From positions 1 through 6,731 of the forward strand of contig JABFSD010000290.1 in the NCBI GenBank assembly GCA_013140935.1: 6,731 nt of DNA, in the 5' to 3' direction. The DNA is from Acidobacteriota bacterium (GTDB lineage: Bacteria > Acidobacteriota > Blastocatellia > RBC074). A program made the translations under genes and the position numbers. Below the pieces are notes generated by a model, which searched no databases, was not told the origin of the DNA, and was given only the letters and a program-made list of their open reading frames with translations. Of this stretch, positions 1 to 5,970 are shown piece by piece (the stretch's first letter is position 1; every line of letters begins with the position of its first letter).

Positions 1-2
1 TC

Positions 3-305
3 CAATTGGGCGGCAACTGCCAAGTATCGGGCATTCTGTCGAACACCTTCCCGCGCGTGACCGGAACGTTTAATGGCGTGATCGGTCAAGGCCGCACGGG
101 CTGGATGAGACTGTGGAGTCCGCAAGGTCAACGTGGTTTGCTAGGTGCGATCCTGACCTACTATGCGAATGCCGGTTCACAGCCGGGCGCATTCACGGGT
201 GGCCGCAACCTGCATAAGCTGACGTTGGCTCCATTCAATGCTGAGAACGGCTACATCGTGCCGATCTTCCCGCCCAACTGCGAAGATCTGCCGGTTGGTA
301 ACTAG
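3..305 (+). CDS. C-terminal fragment of unrecognised, probably extracellular protein
   Basis: The reading frame is open from the window edge (first full codon at 3) to a TAG at 303-305, giving 100 residues of the C-terminus; the real start lies upstream. I do not recognise the family. The fragment is rich in Gly, Thr, Asn and aromatic residues, has few charged residues and no membrane segment, and ends in NCEDLPVGN. It looks like a beta-rich exported domain. Its only two Cys residues (about positions 6 and 93) sit near the two ends and could form a disulfide that closes the domain; this is inference. There is no PEP-CTERM, LPXTG or other C-terminal anchor. A strong intrinsic terminator begins about 55 bases after the stop, which supports this as a genuine gene end. 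The TTG at 6 is probably an internal Leu codon, not a start. Confidence 0.75.
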   Translation, partial: QLGGNCQVSGILSNTFPRVTGTFNGVIGQGRTGWMRLWSPQGQRGLLGAILTYYANAGSQPGAFTGGRNLHKLTLAPFNAENGYIVPIFPPNCEDLPVGN

Positions 306-359
306 GCTGGTTTCCTGACTTGGTTTTAGGTTAGTGAATTCAGCAGGTTAGATAACTCC

Positions 360-398
360 AAAAGGGAGGTTGAGTCATAGACTCGGCCTTCCTTTTTC
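360..398 (+). terminator. Intrinsic terminator of the upstream plus-strand gene
   Basis: This is a nearly uninterrupted hairpin of about 18 bp, counting three G-U pairs, with an ATA loop. The innermost pairs are GAGTC/GACTC, the outer part is an A-run/T-run, and the 3' arm ends in a run of five T. It sits about 55 bases after the TAG at 303-305. Because the A-run mirrors the T-run it could also act on the minus strand, but there the three G-U pairs become A-C mismatches, so it should work best for the plus strand. Edges may be off by one base. Confidence 0.85.
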
Positions 399-523
399 AG
401 TTTCGGGTTAAGCCTTTGCGTGACAGGTTCCGGCGTTGGGGCAGCATTGTGAGAGGGGTTGTGGCGGCCCGCGATGTTTTATCTGAAGAAAGACACGCGA
501 AAGGTTTCTCTCGGAAAAGAAGA

Positions 524-561
524 AAAGGCGCAAGCGAGTTTCACGACTTGCTTGCGCCTTT
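524..561 (-). terminator. Intrinsic terminator of the minus-strand lyase-like gene
   Basis: This is a 16-position inverted repeat with arms at 524-539 and 546-561 and a six-base loop. The core AAAGGCGCAAGC/GCTTGCGCCTTT is perfect, and one inner position is a G-U pair on the plus strand or an A-C mismatch on the minus strand. Read on the minus strand, the stem lies 47 bases after the stop codon at 609-611 and runs into a pyrimidine/T-rich tail (TTTTCTTCTTTTCC). It fits a Rho-independent terminator for the large gene. Confidence 0.82.
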
Positions 562-608
562 CAGCTTGCCGGGGTTGGCAACTTGCGAGGTTGCCTTACC
601 TGGGGGAA

Positions 609-3600
609 TTAGTTCGTCGCCGTTTGCGCCGGGCCGACGCGCAGGTCTTGTTTGTTGTAATCGAGTCCGGCGCGATTGGTAGCGTCAAGCGCCTGCACCA
701 TAAACCGCAGCGGCGTGCCTACGGGATAATTGAGCGGAATCGTCCAGCGATAATTGCCCACGTTGGCGGGGGCTTCACCGATCAAGAGCCAGGTCTGTGC
801 GCTGTTGGTCGAAAGGAATACGCGATAGCGTACCGGCATGGCGCTGCCCGGTGAAATCGCCCAACGCACGTTGACGGGTTGTCCGGCGATCATCGCTGTC
901 GTGATGGTAGGCGCTGTCAACACGACGTTGGGGGTACCGTCAAACGTGACCACGATGTCCATGCGCACGGTGTAAGGTGCAACGCCGGCAGCCGTGCCCG
1001 TGAAAAAGATCGGGAAGATGCGACCGGCTTGGCCCGAATGCGGCGTGAAACTGAAAAAACCTCGTGCCGCGTCCCACACGGCGTTTTCAGGAATGCCCGA
1101 CGCCGTCAGCGTGAGCGCGCGATTTTGCGCATCGGTTTTTTGAATGAGTACGCTAAAGGATTGACCGACCTTTAAGGCTTGATCGGTCAGCGCAGTGAGG
1201 GCAGTAGGCACTTGCACATTTAAGTCGGCATAAACGCGGACTTCGGCTACGCTGAAAAATTGTTGGCCTGAAGCGTCAAAGTCATCCCAATCGGTTTTCA
1301 TCACGCGGACGTAACGATACAAACCGGTGTTGCCGATATTGGCGCGCCAGTTTTGTCCGAAGGGAAAGGGCGCATCGTCGCACATTGCCAGCACCACGGG
1401 ATTGTCGAACTTTTCGGTGGTCGAACCGAGTACGACGAAGTTGCGGCGTGCGAGCGGCTGGTCTACGTCCTGCCGCGAGAGAACTTCGACAGCTTGCAAG
1501 CGATAGGGTTGGCCTAAATCTACCTGCACCCATTCGAGTTGCCCCGTATTCGATTCCGAATGCCACGCTGAAGACTTGCTGGCGACTTGAATCAATCCGT
1601 CGTTGGCAGTGCGGTCTTCGCCCGTTACATCGTCCCAGGCGTGAAAGGTCGAAGACGACGTACCACGATTGAGCGCGACGTTCGTCAGGCTCGCCATCGG
1701 CGTTTCCAGTGAAATCTGCGGCGGCGCGGATGGGTAGGCGAAAGCCTTGACCTCGACCAGATTGAAAAACTGTTGATTCGAAGCGTCGCGTTCGACTTTG
1801 TTTTTGCGCACGCGCACGTAACGAAACTTGTTCTTGTCACTCACCCCCACTTTGAACGGTTGGCCGAAAGGCACGGGCTGTTCGCCGCGCGAAGCCAGAA
1901 TCACGGCGGTCGCAAACGTTGCGTCATTCGACCCCAGTATCTCGAAGTTGCGGCGACAGACGACCTGATCTATGTCGGCACGAAACGTGAGTTCAAAAGC
2001 CATCAGGCGTTGCGCGGTTTGCAAATCCACTTGCCACCATTCGAGGTTGCCGGTGTTCACGGCGGAATGCCACAACGAGATGCGTGTTCCGTTGCGCACC
2101 GTGCCGTCATTGCCTGAAGCGGCATCGCCTGTCACATCGGGATAGCCTTTCACACTCGAAGCCGTCGCGGGCTTTTTCAACGCAGCGTTGATGAGTCCAT
2201 CGGTTTTCGGGCCGGTAATAAAAGGCGGAATGTTGGCCGCCGCAGGTGGAGTGACAGTCCCACCACCGCCACTACCACCACCACCGCCAAACGTAGGCGG
2301 CGTGGGCGTAGGACTGGCCGACGGCGGAATCGTCACGCCAGTACGCGGCAATACGACAGTGCCCAGCAATTCGGGCAGGTAATCGTGTTCGGTCAACGCG
2401 GTTTGTCCGTAAGCCTTCGTTGAAGAACTCGTGAACATCGCCGAACGAAAACTGATCGTTGCACGCGTCGTAGGCGTCATCGGGCCGTAACCCAAATCGC
2501 GGAAAAACATCGTGTCGCGGAAAAGCTGTGAAGCCTTCGCCCACAGGTCGGAACGATTGGTGATGCGCGCGGCGGCTACCAGCACCTGCAAACCCATGCC
2601 GCCGCTGTGTACGCCCCGGTCATCATTGGTCTTGCCCGGCTCCCAAAAATACGACGTTGCTAGCGGCAGATATTTTCCGTCGGCTTGCAGCACACCGCCG
2701 GCGAGCGGACGGTTGTCGGGATTGGCGTTGCCTACGTACCAGTCGGCGACGCGCACCAGATATTGCGCGACGCGCTGATCTTGCGTCTCGCGCCAGAATT
2801 CAATCGGCCCCTGTTGTGCGTAACCCGTCCACGCCCAGGGCTGCACGACTTTGTTGGCCCAGTCCACGCCGGTAGCGATGAAATAACCTTTGCGTCCGGC
2901 GGCTTCTTCGGCTTGCACGAATAGATAAGTGTTGTCGCGCGCCTTCGCCAGATAATCCATATTGCCGGTGTAACGCCACGCGGCCATCAAACCGAGAATA
3001 GACCAGCCGACCCAGCGCGGTTCGTTCCAACTCAGGCCGTTGTCGAACGTGAAGCCTATGCGTTTGAAGGCTTCGCTGCCTTCGCGCGCTGACTCATAAC
3101 TGGTCGCATCGCCGGTCAGCGCCCAATGCAACCACATGCCTTCGATCCACATGTGGCTGGGCTTGGGTTCGCCGAAACTGCCGTGATCGCCCTTTTCATA
3201 AAAACTCATGCCGCGAAAGTTCGTGTTGCCCGCCGTGTCGCCGAAATCTTCGCCGTGATGTTGTCCCCAGTTGGCAAGGTAACGCGCTTCATCGTTGCCG
3301 AGTTGAAAGGCGCGTGCATCGCCCGTGCGCAGGTATTCGCGCAACAGGATGAAAGGCAAGTCGTAATGCAAATTCGCATAGCCGTCGCCCCAACCCAAGT
3401 CACCGAAATTGCGCCAGCCCAGTTGTTCGCCGAACTCGGTGCTGTTGCGATATTCGAACATGGATTGCGGACGCACGCCGTAACACGACGCCAGGTCATA
3501 AGCGCTCGCCATCATCTGTTCATAACGCGCGCCGGCTTCGGCCATCTCGGCGCTTTGCGAGAGCGTTTGCGACCAGTCGCGTTTTTCGACCATCGCCGGA

Positions 3601-5378
3601 CGCACCGCGCCCGTGCGCGCCACGTGCGCTGGGTCAATTTTTGCGCCGAGTCCGGTGGTCAAGCGTTGCGCTTCGTTGACTGAACGACCCAGATAAAAAT
3701 CGGTCGTCTTGGCACGCGCTCCGTCAAACACGTATTCGGGTTCGCTCGCGCCCAGGTCAGGCAGCAAGTCGAAACGCAAACCGCTCGCCGTACTCTTGAT
3801 GCATTTCGGATAGTTCTCGGCGAATTCAGGCACGCCGAGTTCAAAGGCATTCGCGCCGCTGCCTACACTGAGGGTTGCACCAGATGGATTATTGGACTGA
3901 TTGTTTTGAATGCGCGTGCGGGCTTCGGTTGCGGTCAAGGCTTGCACGGTACTGCCGCCCGTCGCGTTAGTTGGGATAATCGCGGAAAGGCTGCGCAACA
4001 ACAGGTGCTGCGCGAAAGGCGCTTTGTTGAGATTGGCGGCACCGAAACCGTAAACACCGGTGTTGACGGCTTGCACGCGCACACGCACAAACGGCTGATC
4101 GGCATAAACGTAATAACGCACGACGAAATCCAGCTTGCCGAAAAGCCGCTGATTGCTCACGGTCAGATAGCCTTTCTGTTTCACGACCGCGCGCAAGGCA
4201 TTTGACTCTTCGACGCTGGTTTCGGTGACCGTCAGCGTACCGGTTTGGCTTTGCGGCTGGCCGCTGGCGACGACGAACAGCTTTTCGCCTTTGGCATGAA
4301 CGTTCGTCAGCGCCGCTGTGAAATTTACGGTTTGGTCGCTCGTACTGCGTACTGTGGCAGCTTCGGCTTCGATGGTCAGATCGCGGACTTTTGCGCCCGC
4401 TTCGTGGCGTTTGGTCAGCGCGGCAACCGAACGATTGTCTTGCGGTGAAGCGATAGATTCGAGAACGAACTCTTCGCGTTTGGTTGTGCCATCGTCAATC
4501 ACGTAACGATGTCCCGCGATGTATTCGGCTGAATCGGTGACGATGCGTTTGGTGCCGAGGTCAGCCGCCCACTTGAGCGTGTCGTTAAAGACGAAGCGCA
4601 AGCTGTCACCCGCGCGAAAGACGCTGGCGTCGGCGACGTTCAGGCGCGTCGTCACGCTGTCAATGCGGGTGACCAGCGCGGCGCGTGGCGCTTCGGCGGC
4701 AATGGTCATCGGCGCGCGCAACATTTCGGTCGCGCCCAACTTAAAGCTGCGAATGAGTTCCGTTCCCGTCCTGGAAAATTCGGCTTCGAGCTGTGCGTTT
4801 TTCACGCTGATGCTGCTCGCGCCGGTTGAAAGAACGAGCGCCAGATTCGACGGTACGGCTTGCGCCGCGCGCGTCAGGTAATAAGTGCCCGCGACGGAAG
4901 GTTTGAAATCCACGAGTACCCATTTCACCAGCTTGCTTGCATCAGTCACGGGCCCGCGCCAACGCGCCAGCACACGCATTTGTGACGGCACGGCTTCATC
5001 GCTGGCATTGACGACGCCCAGCACGGTTGCATCGGTGACGTTGGAAGATTCGGCAATCGGTACGCCGATGACGACGGGCAGCGCGGCGCGTTCGGCACTG
5101 ACCGTCAGCGGAATGCGCAGCGGCGGCGGCGTGGCCTGCGCTTGTGCTTGTGAAGAAGGCAGCGGCACAGTGCGCGGCAGCCCCGCCAGCAGCAGGCTCA
5201 AGAGACAGAAGAGAAAGGAAGTTCGCACGAAAGTGGAACGGCTCAATGGGGACACGCCCAATGCTAACCGACGCACGTGTGCGAAAAGAAGGGAAGTACG
5301 TTGATAAAGTTTACGAGCGAAATGGCGGCGCGGGCGTACGAACGCTCGCTCCATTCCCCCGATCACGGAAAATTTCAT
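609..5378 (-). CDS. Secreted multidomain PcRGLX/YetA-like (PL26-like) polysaccharide lyase with two F5/8 type C domains
   Basis: 1589 codons. Residues 53-82 resemble a signal peptide: an FLFCLLSLLLAG core and an AQAQA cleavage region. From about 87, IPLTV, IGVPI, RVLARW and VKWVLVDF match the N-terminal sandwich of the PcRGLX/YetA family, which includes PL26 exo-rhamnogalacturonan lyases. More beta-rich sequence follows to about 590. Residues about 600-1005 (GWRNFGDLGWGDGYANLHYD, SHMWIEGMWLHWALTGD, AWRYTGNMDYL) look like the family's alpha/alpha-barrel. Next come a Pro-Thr/Gly linker (1017-1046), two discoidin-like F5/8C domains (about 1062-1215 and 1232-1384; WxQVDL, RRNF, PFGQ, RYVRV), a putative-Ig domain (about 1390-1488) and a final FN3-like domain. 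The likely role is extracellular cleavage and binding of pectin-type or other glycans; substrate and catalytic residues cannot be fixed by eye. It has no C-terminal sorting signal. Start: the ATG at 5378 has only a weak AGGA 13 bases upstream and puts 52 basic residues before the hydrophobic core. In-frame ATG 5354 or GTG/TTG codons down to GTG 5228 are alternatives without a better ribosome site. Confidence 0.8.
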   Translation of the reverse strand: MKFSVIGGMERAFVRPRRHFARKLYQRTSLLFAHVRRLALGVSPLSRSTFVRTSFLFCLLSLLLAGLPRTVPLPSSQAQAQATPPPLRIPLTVSAERAALPVVIGVPIAESSNVTDATVLGVVNASDEAVPSQMRVLARWRGPVTDASKLVKWVLVDFKPSVAGTYYLTRAAQAVPSNLALVLSTGASSISVKNAQLEAEFSRTGTELIRSFKLGATEMLRAPMTIAAEAPRAALVTRIDSVTTRLNVADASVFRAGDSLRFVFNDTLKWAADLGTKRIVTDSAEYIAGHRYVIDDGTTKREEFVLESIASPQDNRSVAALTKRHEAGAKVRDLTIEAEAATVRSTSDQTVNFTAALTNVHAKGEKLFVVASGQPQSQTGTLTVTETSVEESNALRAVVKQKGYLTVSNQRLFGKLDFVVRYYVYADQPFVRVRVQAVNTGVYGFGAANLNKAPFAQHLLLRSLSAIIPTNATGGSTVQALTATEARTRIQNNQSNNPSGATLSVGSGANAFELGVPEFAENYPKCIKSTASGLRFDLLPDLGASEPEYVFDGARAKTTDFYLGRSVNEAQRLTTGLGAKIDPAHVARTGAVRPAMVEKRDWSQTLSQSAEMAEAGARYEQMMASAYDLASCYGVRPQSMFEYRNSTEFGEQLGWRNFGDLGWGDGYANLHYDLPFILLREYLRTGDARAFQLGNDEARYLANWGQHHGEDFGDTAGNTNFRGMSFYEKGDHGSFGEPKPSHMWIEGMWLHWALTGDATSYESAREGSEAFKRIGFTFDNGLSWNEPRWVGWSILGLMAAWRYTGNMDYLAKARDNTYLFVQAEEAAGRKGYFIATGVDWANKVVQPWAWTGYAQQGPIEFWRETQDQRVAQYLVRVADWYVGNANPDNRPLAGGVLQADGKYLPLATSYFWEPGKTNDDRGVHSGGMGLQVLVAAARITNRSDLWAKASQLFRDTMFFRDLGYGPMTPTTRATISFRSAMFTSSSTKAYGQTALTEHDYLPELLGTVVLPRTGVTIPPSASPTPTPPTFGGGGGSGGGGTVTPPAAANIPPFITGPKTDGLINAALKKPATASSVKGYPDVTGDAASGNDGTVRNGTRISLWHSAVNTGNLEWWQVDLQTAQRLMAFELTFRADIDQVVCRRNFEILGSNDATFATAVILASRGEQPVPFGQPFKVGVSDKNKFRYVRVRKNKVERDASNQQFFNLVEVKAFAYPSAPPQISLETPMASLTNVALNRGTSSSTFHAWDDVTGEDRTANDGLIQVASKSSAWHSESNTGQLEWVQVDLGQPYRLQAVEVLSRQDVDQPLARRNFVVLGSTTEKFDNPVVLAMCDDAPFPFGQNWRANIGNTGLYRYVRVMKTDWDDFDASGQQFFSVAEVRVYADLNVQVPTALTALTDQALKVGQSFSVLIQKTDAQNRALTLTASGIPENAVWDAARGFFSFTPHSGQAGRIFPIFFTGTAAGVAPYTVRMDIVVTFDGTPNVVLTAPTITTAMIAGQPVNVRWAISPGSAMPVRYRVFLSTNSAQTWLLIGEAPANVGNYRWTIPLNYPVGTPLRFMVQALDATNRAGLDYNKQDLRVGPAQTATN
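1227..2195 (-). repeat. Tandem duplication of an F5/8 type C (discoidin) domain inside the large gene
   Basis: Two successive domains of about 150 residues (DNA about 1734-2195 and 1227-1685) align along their whole length, by eye at roughly 40 percent identity. Shared landmarks in the same order are N-x-AL, the DVTG loop, NDG, WHS, NTG-x-LEW-x-QVDL, D-x-DQ, RRNF-x-x-LGS, PFGQ, YVRV and DAS-x-QQFF. Short DNA identity also persists, for example CGAAGTTGCGGCG in both copies (near 1437 and 1944). The second copy has the more typical VDLGQ; the first has VDLQT. They probably bind sugar side chains on the substrate. Confidence 0.8.
2241..2330 (-). repeat. Low-complexity Pro-Thr / Gly-Ser linker
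   Basis: Residues 1017-1046 of the large protein form a Pro-Thr stretch (SPTPTPPT), then five Gly, Ser and four Gly, then TVTPPAAA. In DNA this is a run of CCA/CCG triplets on the plus strand (about 2259-2288). It separates the lyase-like catalytic part from the binding domains and is probably flexible. Triplet runs of this kind can change length by slippage. Confidence 0.85.
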
Positions 5379-5458
5379 AGCGCGGCACCAATCCTACGAA
5401 ATACGACAAGGATCAATCCGGGGCATTACAAGTTAGACACAGGGGAGAGCAAGCAGCC

Positions 5459-5510
5459 GAGACAACGACTCGAGATAACGACTTAAGACGACGGCCTAAG
5501 ACGACGATAG
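5459..5510. repeat. Four imperfect 13-bp tandem repeats
   Basis: Four adjacent 13-base units start at 5459, 5472, 5485 and 5498, with consensus RAGAYRACGACTY. Each has ACGAC or CGACG at the same offset. Units 1 and 2 differ at two positions; units 3 and 4 share their first nine bases. The array is 81-132 bases upstream of the lyase-like start codon, in the divergent promoter region, so a repeated protein-binding site is possible. A decayed microsatellite-like array is the plain alternative. Confidence 0.7.
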
Positions 5511-5602
5511 GGCAAACTGAACGAGGAGGTGGGAACGCGGGCACAGAAGACTACAATGGGTGCGGTCAAAAGGGATGGGCAGTACCGGTGCGTTGGTTCC
5601 TG

Positions 5603-5639
5603 CACGAAGGGCGTCACCTGGAGAGCAGCACCTTTCGTG
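5603..5639. other. Hairpin in the divergent intergenic region
   Basis: CACGAAGGG (5603-5611) can pair with CCTTTCGTG (5631-5639) over nine positions including one G-U pair, around a 19-base loop. No T-run follows on either strand, so it is not a terminator. It could be part of a structured leader on either transcript or an operator; no function can be assigned. Confidence 0.4.
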
Positions 5640-5761
5640 AAATCAGTTTGTCAAAGTTCTGAGTTAATAACTGCCTACTCTAAATGGGTTTTGGGCTCTT
5701 ATGGGCTTAGGGGAACCGGGCACGGCCCAATTAGTACCACACCTGCTTCAGCTTAGGAATA

Positions 5762-5811
5762 GGCAAAATTTACCTGATGGTAACTGCCACGAGACAAAGG
5801 GTTATCCTTTG
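5762..5811. other. Pair of adjacent small hairpins upstream of the exosortase
   Basis: The first element pairs TTACC (5770-5774) with GGTAA (5779-5783) around TGAT, with an outer GGCA/TGCC closure (5762-5765 with 5785-5788). Seven bases later CAAAGG (5795-5800) pairs with CCTTTG (5806-5811) around GTTAT. Both are short and lack a T-run. They might belong to the leader of the exosortase transcript. I could not match them to a known riboswitch class. Confidence 0.4.
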
Positions 5812-5927
5812 CGTGACCGGATTACGCACAATTCCGCCACCATTACTGAATCGGTGACAAAGCGCTTTACTGATTTTTTCTGCGTGGGTAAGGGGAATCG
5901 AAGGCGGGATGCGTCAGAAGCGTTCGG

Positions 5928-5970
5928 GAGCAAGTCAAGATGCGCCTTGCTCGTTGGAGTGGGCGCATTG
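5928..5970 (+). promoter_or_regulatory. Shine-Dalgarno inside a possible H-type pseudoknot at the exosortase start
   Basis: GGAG at 5956-5959 lies eight bases before the TTG at 5968, the best ribosome site in front of the exosortase and the reason for choosing that start. Around it, stem 1 pairs GAGCAAG (5928-5934) with CTTGCTC (5946-5952). Stem 2 pairs ATGCGC in the loop of stem 1 (5940-5945) with GCGCAT (5963-5968), ending on the first base of the start codon. The loop lengths (5, 0 and 10 bases) are compatible with an H-type pseudoknot whose third loop contains GGAG. The base pairs are visible; folding and a regulatory role are inference. Confidence 0.4.

Larger units (their letters stand above)
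5379..5967. other. Divergent intergenic region without a convincing gene
   Basis: This 589-base gap separates the divergently transcribed lyase-like and exosortase genes and should carry both promoters. I see no protein gene. The open stretch at 5529-5756 has a GTG directly abutting an AGGAGG-like string with no spacer and yields a peptide with no recognisable features. The exosortase frame is open back to 5668, with an ATG at 5701, but the peptide encoded before about 5968 is polar and unlike an exosortase. The region holds a 13-bp repeat cluster (5459-5510), hairpins (5603-5639, 5762-5788, 5795-5811), a perfect AAAGCGCTTT palindrome (5859-5868) and the structured ribosome site described separately. 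No near-consensus promoter with both boxes at correct spacing was found on either strand. Confidence 0.65.

Noticed and set aside
459..854. 131-codon plus-strand open frame
   Set aside because: It runs through the minus-strand terminator and into the 3' end of the large gene, and has no ribosome site or recognisable protein features.
3126..3683. 185-codon plus-strand open frame opposite the large gene
   Set aside because: It lies wholly antisense within the lyase-like coding region; the long open frame is explained by codon bias of the minus-strand gene, and the peptide shows no domain.
5324..5344. Twin-arginine-like motif RRHFARK in the N-terminus of the large protein
   Set aside because: The hydrophobic core is about 30 residues further on and the motif lacks the usual S/T-RR-x-FLK form, so Tat export is not supported.
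5398..5432. Minus-strand promoter candidate for the large gene (TTGTAA, about 17-19 bases, TCGTAT)
   Set aside because: Both boxes match the sigma-70 consensus poorly, so I do not list it as a feature.
5649..5654. Perfect TTGACA on the minus strand
   Set aside because: No acceptable -10 box lies 16-18 bases downstream, so a consensus hexamer alone is not enough.
5529..5756. 75-codon plus-strand frame preceded by AGGAGG-like bases
   Set aside because: The GTG overlaps the Shine-Dalgarno-like string with no spacer, the in-frame ATG at 5556 is too far from it, and the peptide resembles random translation.
5859..5868. Perfect palindrome AAAGCGCTTT followed by a six-T run
   Set aside because: It has no loop and the T-run is separated from it; too short to call a terminator or operator with confidence.
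5701..5967. ATG 5701 as exosortase start
   Set aside because: The extra 89 residues are polar and contain no exosortase features, and there is no Shine-Dalgarno before 5701; the open frame there is probably fortuitous.
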